The notes under the pieces were generated by a model, which ran no database searches, was not told where the DNA came from, and saw only the letters and a list, made by a program, of their open reading frames with translations. Position numbers and translations under genes: made by a program. A DNA stretch of 64,000 nt from Hyphomicrobiales bacterium (GTDB taxonomy: Bacteria > Pseudomonadota > Alphaproteobacteria > Rhizobiales > Rhizobiaceae): contig UBZT01000014.1 in the NCBI GenBank assembly GCA_900470155.1, positions 147,522 to 211,521 on the forward strand, read 5' to 3'. Each line of letters opens with the position of its first letter. Positions within the stretch are counted from its first letter, which is position 1. This document shows positions 51,529 through 61,301 of this stretch, in pieces.

Positions 51529-52335
51529 TCAATCCTTGCGGAAGATCAGGCTGGCCAGCCAGCCGGTGAGCAGCGCCAGCGTCACGGCAAACAGGCCGTA
51601 GAACAGCGGCTGCTGGTGGGCGGCCTGCGTGATTGCGTCCTCGAGCCCGGTCTTGATCACCCGCAGCGGCAGTTCCCGCTCGGTGATGAACTCGCCCGAC
51701 TTGAACAGATAGGCGTGCACCATATGCACCCCGTCCGGAATGTTCGCCGGCAGCCGCAACGTCGCCTTGAACAGGCTGGAGGAGACGAAGCGCACGCCGT
51801 TCGTATCCCCCTGGTAGAGCCCTGCGGTCTGCTTCAGTCGCCGGAACGCATCGCGGAATTCGCCGAGATTGGCGGCATTGCTCAGGTAGCCCGTCGGGGT
51901 CAGCGCCAGATGCTCGATGCCGATGCCGAGCTGTGTCAGCTTGCCCGCGGCGGCAATCTCGCTCACTGGCCGCGTGCTCGCCAGCGAATAGGAGGTCGGC
52001 ATCTGTTCGAAGGTCATCGAGGTCCGGTTGACCCAGATGCCGAACAGCCGTTCCTTGCGCCGCACGGTCGTCCAGTCGCGCGGCCCCTCCAGCGTCACCA
52101 CCACGTCATACTGCCCGATCGCCAGCAGCAACTGGTCGGCATTGGCCAGCGCCCCGAAAATCGTCAGGTCGGCGCCGGAAAAGTCGGACGTAATGGCGAT
52201 TTCGCTGGTCGACGTACCGATATCGAGCGTTTCCTGCCCGATGATCTCGGTGGCCAGCGGATTTTGCGCCGCGGCCGGAAGCGCGCTGGCAAGGCAGGAG
52301 GAAAAACACGCGGCGGCGATCAGCGTCTTCAACAT
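51529..52335 (-). CDS. TIGR02186 family membrane-anchored protein
   Basis: A 268-residue protein with a signal peptide (ending LPAAAQ), a periplasmic region of about 210 residues, and one C-terminal membrane helix (about 245-264, LFYGLFAVTLALLTGWLASLIF). It matches TIGR02186, a conserved alphaproteobacterial family found beside TauE/SafE transporters. Function is unknown; a partner role in sulfur-compound export is inferred from the pairing. It starts one base after the upstream transporter stop. Confidence 0.85.
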   Translation of the reverse strand: MLKTLIAAACFSSCLASALPAAAQNPLATEIIGQETLDIGTSTSEIAITSDFSGADLTIFGALANADQLLLAIGQYDVVVTLEGPRDWTTVRRKERLFGIWVNRTSMTFEQMPTSYSLASTRPVSEIAAAGKLTQLGIGIEHLALTPTGYLSNAANLGEFRDAFRRLKQTAGLYQGDTNGVRFVSSSLFKATLRLPANIPDGVHMVHAYLFKSGEFITERELPLRVIKTGLEDAITQAAHQQPLFYGLFAVTLALLTGWLASLIFRKD

Positions 52336-52336
52336 C

Positions 52337-53254
52337 TCAGCCCCCGATCGCCAGCGAATAGATGTCATCCGGCGTCAGCACCAGTTCGATCGCCAGGCGC
52401 ACGCCGACGGCCAGAACCAGCAAACCGAGCAGCGCGCGCAACTGTTCGCCGCGCAGTTTCTGCCCGACCCGCACGCCGTATTGCGCCCCGATCACGCCGG
52501 CCACCATCAGCACGAAGGCCAGCACGATATCGACCGAAAAATTCGTCGCTGCCTGCACGATGGTCGTATAGGCCGTGGTGAAGATGATCTGGAACAGCGA
52601 CGTGCCGACGACCACATTGGTCGGGATACGCAAGAGATAGATCATCGCCGGCACCATGATGAAGCCGCCGCCGACACCCATGATCGAGGTCAGGATGCCG
52701 ATGGCAAAGCCGAGCGCGATCAGCGGGATGACGCTGAGATAGATCTTCGACTTCTTGAACCGCATCTTGAACGGCAGGCGATGCACCCAGTTGTGCTGTC
52801 CCGGCCGCTTCAGCGAGATCGTTTCGTTGCGCGCGGCCCGGCGCATGGCGCGCAGGCTTTCGACCAGCATCAGCCCGCCGACCGTGCCGAGGAAGACCAC
52901 GTAGAGCAGCGAGATGATCAGGTCGAGCTGACCGAGGCGTCTCAGCCAGGAGAAGATCACGACACCGATGGTCGCGCCGACAAGGCCGCCAGCCAGAAGC
53001 ACGAAGCCGAGCTTCATGTCGAGTGTACCGCGCCTGAAATGGGTGATGGCACCGGACACCGAGGAGGCAACCACCTGGTTGGCCCCGGTCGCAACCGCGA
53101 CCACCGGCGGAATGTTGTAGAAGATCAACAGCGGCGTGATCAGAAAGCCGCCGCCGACGCCGAACATGCCTGAGAGAAACCCGACAGCCGCGCCCATGCC
53201 GAGGATGATGAAGATGTTCACCGATAATTCGGCGATCGGCAGATAGATCGTCAC
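52337..53254 (-). CDS. TauE/SafE-family (TSUP) sulfite exporter-like transporter
   Basis: Inner-membrane TSUP protein of 305 residues with about eight hydrophobic segments and two repeats of the family motif, GMFGVGGGFLITPLL near 30 and SIMGVGGGFIMVPAM in the second half. Related proteins export sulfite, sulfoacetate or taurine-derived anions. A cytosolic basic loop (RPGQHNWVHRLPFKMRFKKSK) sits between the halves. It forms a tight operon with the TIGR02186 gene. Confidence 0.9.
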   Translation of the reverse strand: MTIYLPIAELSVNIFIILGMGAAVGFLSGMFGVGGGFLITPLLIFYNIPPVVAVATGANQVVASSVSGAITHFRRGTLDMKLGFVLLAGGLVGATIGVVIFSWLRRLGQLDLIISLLYVVFLGTVGGLMLVESLRAMRRAARNETISLKRPGQHNWVHRLPFKMRFKKSKIYLSVIPLIALGFAIGILTSIMGVGGGFIMVPAMIYLLRIPTNVVVGTSLFQIIFTTAYTTIVQAATNFSVDIVLAFVLMVAGVIGAQYGVRVGQKLRGEQLRALLGLLVLAVGVRLAIELVLTPDDIYSLAIGG

Positions 53255-53459
53255 GCGCTGACCTCAAATGCGACTATCCGCGCTCTCGGCGCGGATCTCT
53301 GGAGGCCGGATCGCGGCCCGTTCACATATTGTCTAAAACGGGCGCAAGTCCTTGATTGGATTTGATCCCAAGCTTGTCTTTTCTTGCGCCCCCGGGGGCC
53401 GCAAGTCAATTCTGCAGCCACCCTTAAGCCCTGATTCTCCGCCTTTTATGACAGAGCGG

Positions 53460-56400
53460 TCATTTGTTGCGTGCGAGCAGCGCATTCACCAGTTTATCCG
53501 AAACCTGACCGGTCGGCTGTTCTCCCATCGACGTCTGGAAGGCCTTGATCGCCGTCACGGTCTTCGCACCCATCACGCCGTCCGGCTTGCCGGCGTCGAA
53601 GCCGTTCTTGTTGAGAATGGCCTGGATGTTGAAGATCGCCTTCTTCATGTCGACGCTGGCCGTTTTCAGGCCCTTGCCGGCCCATTCATCCGGCGTGTTG
53701 ACCGAATTGGCATCGGCATCCAGCGGCTTTGCCTTCCACAGGTCCACTGCGGCGCGGGCGCGCTCCAGCTGGTCCGGCTTCATCGCATTGGCCACCTCGT
53801 CGCGTTTCTGCGCGGCGTCCTTGTCGCCCCCCGCGGCCGCCACGGCGAACCACTTGTAGGAAGCGGTCAGATCCTGCTTCACGCCATTGCCGCGTGCATA
53901 GAGGATGGCCAGGTTGAACTGGCTGTCGGAAATGCCGAATTCGGCAGCCTTCTCGAACCACTCCACCGCCTTGGCATAATCCTGCGCGCCGTCCGCGCCG
54001 GACGCAAAGAGCACGGCGAGATTGTGCATGGCGCTGGCATTGCCGGCATTGGCCGCCATCTCGTAGTAGCGCTTGGCCGCCACGATATCGCGCGGCACGC
54101 CGGTGCCTTTTTCATAAAGATTGGCAAGTCGATATTGTGCCGGCACGAAGCCGCGATCGGCCGAAAGCTGGTACCATTTGGCCGCTTCGGCAAAATCGCT
54201 GGTCACGCCGCGACCATCGGTATAGCGCGCGCCGATCTCGAACAGCGCCACCGGATCGCCGTCCTTGGCGGCAATCGCCAGCGACGGCGGTGTGATCGCC
54301 GCCGGAACCACGATTGCGGCCGCCTTGGCGTCAACCGGCGTCGGTGCAGGCGTCGCGCTTTCCGCAACCGGTGCCGGATTGCTGTCCAGGGTCTGCGCCG
54401 GTGCTGTCTGGGCAGCTGGCTGGGCCTCTGTGGTCAGGGGCTGTGCTGTCTCCGTCGGCGCCATCAGCGCCGCGGTCGGTTCGGCCACAGTCGGCATGCC
54501 GTCGATCATCGGCGTGGCAGCAGGCGCGTCCGGTGCAATCACGTCGCTCGCCGTCGTGGCATCTTCGATCGGTGTGTCTTCCGCGGGCTCCAGGGCGTCG
54601 AGGCTTGGCACCGCCATGGCCGCCTCGGTCGGTGCAGCGCTTGTATCGATCGTCGACGCGGCTTCGACGGCCGCGGTGTCTGTAGTCGCGGGCGCCTGTT
54701 CGATCTGGCTGTTTTCGTCCGCTGCTGGCGCCTCGATCGGCGCCGGCTGGCCGCTGTTGTCGTCGCGCATCAGCGTGTTGACCAACGGCATCGCCATGGC
54801 GGCCAGCAGGATCGCGCCCACGGCCATCAGGATCGGCCGGCGGTAGCGACCGAAAAGGGAGGCCTTCTGGGCGTCGCTCGTCTTCGCCTTCAGACCGGCG
54901 ACCGCCCGGGCGGCCGGAGCCGTCTTCTGGGCACGGTCCATCTCCATCGCGGCCGCCTGGGCGGCGCGGCGGGCGGCGGCAATGTAGTCGGTCCGATCAT
55001 TGCCGTCCTTGCCGGCGGCATCGTTGCGCGGAGCCTGCTGGCTGGCGCGAACCCGCTCCAGGATCTTGCGTACGTCCGGCGCACCGGAGCCTGGCTCCAG
55101 CAGTTCGTTGTCTTCATCCGCAGCCACGATGTCGACCGGGTCGATCGACGGTGCCGGGTCGATCATCTGCCGGGCCTCCGTGGGCTTCGGCTCCTTCTTC
55201 GCGGGCAGCAGTTTCTTGCCCAGTCCGGCCAGCAGGCTCGGCTTGGCCGGCTTCTTCTCGTTTCGCGCCGCTTCGATCACCGGCAGCGCAGTCATCGTTT
55301 CGGCAAAGGCATCGGCTGCCGCCTGGAGCTCGGCATCGATCGGATGCGCGTCGGCGGCGTATGTCTCGGTTTGCGCGGCCATGGGGGCCATGACCGGCTC
55401 GCGCGTCGCGGGTTCCGGGCGTCGGTCCTGCGGCTGGTGCTGGGTGATCGGCGCCTGGGCAAAGAGGGCTGGTTCGGGCTTGTGGACGCCGTCCTGCAAT
55501 TCGTCGAGACGACCGGCGATCTGCACAAGCGTGCCATGCAGCGCCTCGAAGGTGCGGTGGGTCCGCTCCTCCGAATTGCGCGAGAAGTCCTCAAGCTGCC
55601 GCAGGTGGTCCGAAAGTGCCGTCAGCGCGCTGAGGTCGGCCGGGCTCGCTGTGGAAGACGGTCCGCGATGGGCAAAATTTGCCATCACCGTCTCGGCGGC
55701 CTGGCGGGCCGCCTCGATGATATATTCGTCGCTGGTTGCGACATAGTCTTCCAGGGCCGAGATCCGTCCTGCGACTTCCGGATCGCTCGATGGCTGGCTG
55801 ATCAGCATAGACAGATGTGCGATCTGTTCTTCGAGGCCACGCAGGCTGGCGCTGTCGCCAGCCGGTGCAGATGCACTTGTTTCTTCGAGCCGGTAGACGA
55901 CGGCGTTCAACCGGTCTTCCAGGTCACGGAATGCGCTGTCGTCGATCTGCGCGGTTGCGGCAACCGGCAGGTCGAGTTCCTCGATCCGCCGCGCCAGCAC
56001 TTCCAGCCTGTCGGCCAGCCGATCGTTCACCGAACCATTGTCCAGTGCGTCGATCTTGCGCGAGATATCGGCGAGATAGCCCGTGAGTTCCGGAGCCGGT
56101 ACCGGCTTTTGTGTTCTCTCCAGCATGTAGGAGAGTTGGTCGAGACGGTCTTCCAGCGGCGCGGTGCTCTGGCTGGTCGACAGCTGTTCGATGCGCTGCG
56201 TCAACAGTTCCAGCCGTTGGGCCAGTTCTTCAGAAGCGTCCGTCTGCGGGTCGCGGCTGTCGTTCAAGACTTCGATCTGCCGGGCAAGGCCGGCCAGCCG
56301 GTCTTCCAGCCGGTGCAGGGTGGCAGTATCGGTGCTGGCGGCCGCATTGCGGCTGCCGACGGCAATTGCCCGTGTGATTTCGTCGAGCCGCATATCGATG

Positions 56401-57404
56401 CCGGCAAACTGCTCCATCACCATGCGTTCGTTCGGGTCGATATGCGCCCCGATATGCTCGAGCGCGGAGGCAACGGTGATCAGCTTTTCCTCAAGCGCCC
56501 GAATGGCGCGCGTGTCGCCCATCGTGCCGAGATGCGCCTTGATATCGTCGAGACGGTCGGCCAGCCGGATGATTTCATCGCGCATGGCCGATGTGTCGAG
56601 TTCGCCGAGACGGACCTCGACATCGCTCCAGCGACGCTCCATGCGCACAACGGAATCCTCACGGGCAAGGCCGTCCATCAACGAGCGCAGTTCATTGAAT
56701 TCCGCCTGCAACCCGTCGGCGCCCGGAGCCTTTGCTGCGTCAAGCTGATGGATGCTGTCGGCGAGCTTGGCGATGTCGAGGCGCATGTCCTCGCTCGGCC
56801 GGCTTTCCTCGGCCAGTGTGCGAAGGCTGCGCATCTCGTGGCGCAGGCCGGAAATCTCGCGCGCCATGCTCTCGGCAATGTCCTGCTTCAGCTCCTGGCG
56901 CAGGCTCATCAAAGCTTCGGTAATGTCATGGCTGCCGCTGTCGGCCCGCCGATCGCCGCGTGTGGTAAAACGGTCTGCCCCTCGCTCGCGCAGCGCTGGA
57001 AGCGGCTCGCGCAGCGACGGAAGTGGATCACGCAAAGGCGGCAGCGGTTCCCGCACCGGCTCGCGCAATACAGGCAGGGGTTCGCGGCTCGGTGTCGGGG
57101 ACGCGGTCAGGGGCGCCGGGTCATTTCGATAGGCGCTGCGCTCGGCTATACGCTCCGGCACGCGGTTGCGGCTCTCTTCCAGCAGGCGCTGGCGTTCGCG
57201 GATCTCCGTCAGAGGATCGCGAAAATCGCGCTGCGGCCCGGCTGCTGGCTCGTGTGCACGCGGCATCTCGTCGGCGGGACGGTTGCGGCCGTTTTGCCCC
57301 ATCAGGCCATCGATCCGTGCCTCGAGACCTTCGATGGTACGACTCAGCGCGTCCAGCGAAGATGTGCCGCCGGGACGTTGAGAGGGTGATCGAGATCCGT
57401 TCAT
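53460..57404 (-). CDS. podJ: PodJ-like polarity factor with Sel1 repeats and peptidoglycan-binding domain
   Basis: A 1314-residue polar scaffold protein. Order: an N-terminal region with repeated R-E/D-P-L-P units (about 105-140); long coiled coils (about 150-690); a Pro/Ala-rich acidic stretch; one transmembrane helix (about 855-876, ILMAVGAILLAAMAMPLV); an Ala/Pro/Thr-rich periplasmic linker; at least four Sel1-like repeats (about 1050-1180); and a C-terminal PG_binding_1 domain (about 1245-1310). This matches PodJ of Caulobacter and Agrobacterium, which sets up the new pole. Cell-cycle control is expected. Confidence 0.9.
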   Translation of the reverse strand: MNGSRSPSQRPGGTSSLDALSRTIEGLEARIDGLMGQNGRNRPADEMPRAHEPAAGPQRDFRDPLTEIRERQRLLEESRNRVPERIAERSAYRNDPAPLTASPTPSREPLPVLREPVREPLPPLRDPLPSLREPLPALRERGADRFTTRGDRRADSGSHDITEALMSLRQELKQDIAESMAREISGLRHEMRSLRTLAEESRPSEDMRLDIAKLADSIHQLDAAKAPGADGLQAEFNELRSLMDGLAREDSVVRMERRWSDVEVRLGELDTSAMRDEIIRLADRLDDIKAHLGTMGDTRAIRALEEKLITVASALEHIGAHIDPNERMVMEQFAGIDMRLDEITRAIAVGSRNAAASTDTATLHRLEDRLAGLARQIEVLNDSRDPQTDASEELAQRLELLTQRIEQLSTSQSTAPLEDRLDQLSYMLERTQKPVPAPELTGYLADISRKIDALDNGSVNDRLADRLEVLARRIEELDLPVAATAQIDDSAFRDLEDRLNAVVYRLEETSASAPAGDSASLRGLEEQIAHLSMLISQPSSDPEVAGRISALEDYVATSDEYIIEAARQAAETVMANFAHRGPSSTASPADLSALTALSDHLRQLEDFSRNSEERTHRTFEALHGTLVQIAGRLDELQDGVHKPEPALFAQAPITQHQPQDRRPEPATREPVMAPMAAQTETYAADAHPIDAELQAAADAFAETMTALPVIEAARNEKKPAKPSLLAGLGKKLLPAKKEPKPTEARQMIDPAPSIDPVDIVAADEDNELLEPGSGAPDVRKILERVRASQQAPRNDAAGKDGNDRTDYIAAARRAAQAAAMEMDRAQKTAPAARAVAGLKAKTSDAQKASLFGRYRRPILMAVGAILLAAMAMPLVNTLMRDDNSGQPAPIEAPAADENSQIEQAPATTDTAAVEAASTIDTSAAPTEAAMAVPSLDALEPAEDTPIEDATTASDVIAPDAPAATPMIDGMPTVAEPTAALMAPTETAQPLTTEAQPAAQTAPAQTLDSNPAPVAESATPAPTPVDAKAAAIVVPAAITPPSLAIAAKDGDPVALFEIGARYTDGRGVTSDFAEAAKWYQLSADRGFVPAQYRLANLYEKGTGVPRDIVAAKRYYEMAANAGNASAMHNLAVLFASGADGAQDYAKAVEWFEKAAEFGISDSQFNLAILYARGNGVKQDLTASYKWFAVAAAGGDKDAAQKRDEVANAMKPDQLERARAAVDLWKAKPLDADANSVNTPDEWAGKGLKTASVDMKKAIFNIQAILNKNGFDAGKPDGVMGAKTVTAIKAFQTSMGEQPTGQVSDKLVNALLARNK

Positions 57405-57859
57405 GGTTCTGCTCGCTTCGATGATGGCCGACGGTTACTCCGCTCGGCTGCGTCTGCCGCTGTCAGGCCTTTGATCCGGCATCTTGCTCGCCTCCCACCT
57501 GTCGGTCCGGTTGCTTCCGAAGGACGTGCCAGGGACGATATGAAAGGCGCGCGGATCGCCAGCTTTCAAAAGCAACCTTTCATGAAACATGGTAAAGAAG
57601 CCGTTAACCCGGTCCTAAAAAACTTTAACTTTCGCTGAAATGCCCCGCGCAAGCAGCACCTGCCAGCCTGTGCTCCGTTGCCGTGTGTCGGAACGGGATT
57701 TGTCTGCGGATTGCCGGCGTGGTGCGGGGAAGGGCGCCTGCCGCCAGTGGCAAAATTTGGGTACCCGATAATTTTGACGTTTACGCGCACGTCAATTATT
57801 TGTATAAGCTAGAACCAGTCCGATAATCTCGGAACCATGTCTTTGGAGGAAGATACCCG
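57405..57859. other. Intergenic region between podJ and fadE
   Basis: 455 bases holding two divergent promoter regions. TTAA-N7-CTAA at 57604-57618 (reverse reading TTAG-N7-TTAAC) is a near match to the CtrA site and lies 200 bases upstream of podJ. The fadE promoter with its palindrome is at 57774-57808. The remaining sequence (57410-57540 and 57620-57770) shows no RNA or gene that I can support. Confidence 0.5.
57774..57808 (+). promoter_or_regulatory. fadE promoter overlapped by a palindrome
   Basis: TTGACG-N10-CGTCAA (57774-57795) is an inverted repeat. Inside it TTTACG (57780-57785), a 17-base spacer and TATAAG (57803-57808) form a promoter. A regulator on the palindrome would cover the -35 box. 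The start codon is at 57860. Confidence 0.55.
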
Positions 57860-59653
57860 ATGCCTGTCTACAAGGCCCCCGTAAACGATACGCTTTTCAT
57901 CCTGAACGACGTGCTCGGCTTCGACCGGTACAACAACCTGCCGGGTTTCGAGGATGCGACCCCCGATATGGTCGAGGCAATCGTCGGCGAGGCCGCCAAG
58001 CTGGCCGAGGAGCAGCTCTTCCCGCTCAATCTTTCCGGCGACCAGGAAGGCTGCACCCGCCACGACGACGCGACGGTCTCCGTGCCCAAGGGTTTCAAGG
58101 AAGCCTATGACGCCTATTGCCAGAGCGGTTGGCTCGGCCTCGCCGTCCCGCCGGAATTCGGCGGCCAGGGCCTGCCCTACACGCTGCATGTCGCCGTCGG
58201 CGAATACATGTCGTCCGCCAATATGGCGTTGATGATGTATCCGGGCCTCACCCAGGGCGCGATCGCCGCCATCCTCGTGCATGGCTCCGACGCCCAGAAG
58301 CAGACCTATCTACCAAAGATGGTCGAGGGCACATGGTCCGGCACCATGAACCTGACCGAACCCCATTGCGGCACCGATCTCGGCCTGCTGCGCACCAAGG
58401 CGGTTCCGCAGGCCGACGGCTCCTACAAGATTTCCGGCCAGAAGATCTTCATCTCCGCCGGCGAACACGGCATGACCGACAACATCATCCATCTCGTGCT
58501 TGCCCGCATCGAGGGCGCCCCGGAAGGCACCAAGGGCATCTCGCTGTTCATCGTGCCGAAATTCATGGTGGGTGACGATGGCTCGGTCGGCGCCCGCAAT
58601 GCCGCCACCTGCGGCGCCATCGAACACAAGATGGGCATCCATGGCAATTCCACCTGCGTGATGAACTACGACGAGGCGACCGGCTATCTGATCGGCGCCG
58701 AGAACAAGGGCCTCTCGGCCATGTTCGTCATGATGAACGAGGCCCGCCTCGGTGTCGGCCTGCAAGGCCTGTCGATCGCCGAAATCGCCTACCAGAATGC
58801 CGCCAACTATGCCCGCGAACGCATCCAGGGCCGCTCGCTGTCCGGCGTCAAGGCGCCGGACAAGAAGGCCGATCCGCTGATCGTGCATCCCGACATCCGC
58901 CGCACGTTGTTGACCATCAAGTCGTTCAACGAAGCCGGCCGCGCCTTCACCCTGTGGACCGCTCTGAAGTCCGATATCGCCCACCGTTCGGGCGATGCAG
59001 CCGAAAAGCAGACGGCCGACGACATCCTTGGCCTGATGACGCCGATCCTGAAGGGCGTGCTCACCGACAAGGGCTTCGACCATGCGGTCATGGCCCAGCA
59101 GGTCTTTGGCGGCCATGGCTATATCGAGGAACACGGCATGAGCCAGTATGTCCGCGATGCCCGTATCGCGATGATCTACGAAGGTGCCAACGGCATCCAG
59201 GCGCTTGACCTCGTCGGCCGCAAGCTCGGCATGAACGGCGGCCGCGCCGTCATGGCCCTGTTCAAGGAAATCGGTGATTTCTGCGAGGAAAACCGCGCCG
59301 ATGAAAGCCTGTCCTCCTACACCAAGAGCCTGAAGAAGGGCTTGAACGACCTGCAGGCCGCAACCATGTGGTTCATGCAGAATGCCATGGCCAAGCCCGA
59401 CAATGCCGGCGCAGGTTCGACCGACTACATGCATCTCTTCGGTGTCGTGGTTCTCGGTTATATGTGGGCGAAGATGGCGAAGGCCGCCAACACGGCCCTT
59501 GCTGCGGGAACCGGCGACGCTGATTTCTACAAGAACAAGCTGCTCACCGGCCGTTTCTACATGGAAAAGATCATGCCGGAGACGGCGCTGCGCAAGATCC
59601 GCATCGAAGCCGGCGCCGACAGCCTGATGGAAATGGCCGCCGAAGCGTTCTGA
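57860..59653 (+). CDS. fadE: Acyl-CoA dehydrogenase with extended C-terminal domain
   Basis: FAD enzyme (597 residues) for the first step of beta-oxidation. The fold blocks include [44 protein letters not shown], the catalytic-glutamate region ([16 protein letters not shown], as in very-long-chain types), and a C-terminal extension (about 470-597) found in larger dehydrogenases. Chain-length preference is not readable. It heads the run fadE-fadA-fadB and GGAGGA precedes the start. Confidence 0.9.
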   Translation: MPVYKAPVNDTLFILNDVLGFDRYNNLPGFEDATPDMVEAIVGEAAKLAEEQLFPLNLSGDQEGCTRHDDATVSVPKGFKEAYDAYCQSGWLGLAVPPEFGGQGLPYTLHVAVGEYMSSANMALMMYPGLTQGAIAAILVHGSDAQKQTYLPKMVEGTWSGTMNLTEPHCGTDLGLLRTKAVPQADGSYKISGQKIFISAGEHGMTDNIIHLVLARIEGAPEGTKGISLFIVPKFMVGDDGSVGARNAATCGAIEHKMGIHGNSTCVMNYDEATGYLIGAENKGLSAMFVMMNEARLGVGLQGLSIAEIAYQNAANYARERIQGRSLSGVKAPDKKADPLIVHPDIRRTLLTIKSFNEAGRAFTLWTALKSDIAHRSGDAAEKQTADDILGLMTPILKGVLTDKGFDHAVMAQQVFGGHGYIEEHGMSQYVRDARIAMIYEGANGIQALDLVGRKLGMNGGRAVMALFKEIGDFCEENRADESLSSYTKSLKKGLNDLQAATMWFMQNAMAKPDNAGAGSTDYMHLFGVVVLGYMWAKMAKAANTALAAGTGDADFYKNKLLTGRFYMEKIMPETALRKIRIEAGADSLMEMAAEAF

Positions 59654-59903
59654 CCGTCTTCTACCCCTCGACGGAGAAGACGGACGAAGGCCGGGTGAAG
59701 GGCCCGCAGCGCCCGCCAGCGTCGCGGTTGCCTCTCATCCTGACCCTCTCCCCGCTTGCGGGGAGAGGGGATTGCCGACGCCGAACAGACATGCCCCTTG
59801 TCCCCTGTCGGGGGACGAGGGCCAGCAAGCGGACGAGCGGCCATTGTGAAATGGCCACAGCAGTTTTCAAGGCGCGCAGGCGCCGCTAGGGAGATGAGAA
59901 ACA
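59654..59903. repeat. Palindromic intergenic repeat R1 (RIME-like)
   Basis: Contains CCCTCTCCCC-GCTTGC-GGGGAGAGGG (59744-59769, perfect 10-base arms) and a second hairpin with GTCCCC/GGGGAC arms (about 59799-59816). These resemble the mosaic palindromic repeats scattered between rhizobial genes. No gene is supported in the stretch. Confidence 0.75.
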
Positions 59904-61112
59904 ATGACTGAAGCCTATATCTACGATCACGTGCGCACGCCGCGCGGCCGTGGCAAGAAGGACGGATCGCTGCACGAAGTGCCGACGCCCAGACTTGCCG
60001 CCCGCACGCTGGAGGCCCTGCGCGACCGCAACGGCCTCGACACATCAACCGTCGACGACATCATCTTCGGCTGCGTCGATCCGGTCATGGAAGCCGGCGC
60101 CGTGATCCCCAAGGCCGCCGCCTTCGAGGCCGGCTATGATTTCAAGGCCCCCGGCATCCAGATTTCGCGCTTCTGCGCCTCCGGTCTCGACGCAGTCAAT
60201 CTTGCCGCCGGCAAGGTCATGGCCGGTTCCGACGACATCGTCATCGCCGGCGGCGTCGAGAGCATGTCGCGCGTCGGCATGGGCATGTCCGGCGGCGCCT
60301 GGTACATGGACCCTTCGGTCAACTTCCCCGGCTATTTCATGCCGCAGGGCGTGTCCGCCGATCTGATCGCCACGAAATACGGCTTCTCCCGCGACGACGT
60401 CGACGCCTATGCCGTCGAGAGCCAGAAGCGCTCCGCCAATTCCTGGGAAAAGGGCTACTTTGACCGGTCCGTCATCCCGGTGAAGGATGGCAGCGGCCTC
60501 GTCATCCTCGATCGTGACGAACACATGCGCCCGAGCACCGACATGCAGTCGCTGGCCGGCCTCAACCCGTCCTTCCAGATGCCCGGCGAAATGGGCGGTT
60601 TCGATGCCGTCGCCATCCAGGCCCATCCGGAAATCGAGAAGATCAACTATGTCCACCACGCCGGCAATTCGTCCGGCATCGTCGATGGCGCCGCAGCCGT
60701 CTTGGTCGGCTCCAAGGCCGGCGGCGAGAGCATGGGCCTGAAGCCCCGCGCCCGCATCCGCGCCTTCACCAATATCGGCTCCGATCCGGCGCTGATGCTG
60801 ACCGGCCCGGTCGACGTCACCGAAAAGCTGTTGAAGCGTTCCGGCATGACGATCGCCGACATCGACCTGTTCGAACTGAACGAGGCCTTTGCCGCCGTCG
60901 TGCTGCGCTTCATGCAGGCCTTCAACGTCAGCCACGACGTGATGAACGTCAACGGCGGCGCGATCGCCATGGGCCACCCGCTCGGCGCCACCGGCGCGAT
61001 GATCCTCGGCACCGTGCTCGACGAACTGGAACGCCGCGATCTCAACACCGCGCTCGTCACGCTCTGCATCGGCGCCGGCATGGGCACGGCGACGATCATC
61101 GAACGGGTTTGA
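59904..61112 (+). CDS. fadA: Acetyl-CoA C-acyltransferase (thiolase)
   Basis: Thiolase of 402 residues that releases acetyl-CoA in the last step of beta-oxidation. The nucleophilic Cys91 lies in RFCASGLDAV, the His358 block is MGHPLGATGA, the acid-base Cys388 is in CIGAGMGTA, and NEAF is present. The neighbouring multifunctional fadB gene supports a degradative role over biosynthetic thiolases. Confidence 0.92.
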   Translation: MTEAYIYDHVRTPRGRGKKDGSLHEVPTPRLAARTLEALRDRNGLDTSTVDDIIFGCVDPVMEAGAVIPKAAAFEAGYDFKAPGIQISRFCASGLDAVNLAAGKVMAGSDDIVIAGGVESMSRVGMGMSGGAWYMDPSVNFPGYFMPQGVSADLIATKYGFSRDDVDAYAVESQKRSANSWEKGYFDRSVIPVKDGSGLVILDRDEHMRPSTDMQSLAGLNPSFQMPGEMGGFDAVAIQAHPEIEKINYVHHAGNSSGIVDGAAAVLVGSKAGGESMGLKPRARIRAFTNIGSDPALMLTGPVDVTEKLLKRSGMTIADIDLFELNEAFAAVVLRFMQAFNVSHDVMNVNGGAIAMGHPLGATGAMILGTVLDELERRDLNTALVTLCIGAGMGTATIIERV

Positions 61113-61301
61113 GGCTCCAAATGAAAGCCCCTCACCCCGCCTCCGCTTCGCTCGGCGCACCCTCTCCCCGTAAACGGGGCGAGGGAGATCGGAAGCGTTG
61201 CGGCTTGTCCCTTCGCCCCGCTTGCGGGGAGAAGGTGCCGGCAGGCGGATGAGGGGCGGCTCACGGCTGCCAACGAAATTCAAGGGAAGAGGAATCCCAT
61301 C
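61113..61301. repeat. Palindromic intergenic repeat R2 (RIME-like)
   Basis: Two hairpins: CCCTCTCCCCG-TAAA-CGGGGCGAGGG (61160-61185) and CCTTCGCCCCGC-TTGCGGGGAGAAGG (61210-61235). Same family as R1 and R3. The last 30 bases before 61302 hold the fadB ribosome site (AAGAGGAA). Confidence 0.75.

Noticed and set aside
53386..53408. GC hairpin downstream of podJ as its terminator
   Set aside because: CTTGCG...CGCAAG with a C5/G5 core is a strong palindrome but has no T-run on either strand and lies over 50 bases past the stop.
53352..57389. A 1345-codon open frame on the plus strand opposite podJ
   Set aside because: It is a shadow of podJ: GC-rich third positions keep the opposite frame open. 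The predicted protein is a Arg/Gly/His/Cys mix with no domain, and podJ has clear domains.
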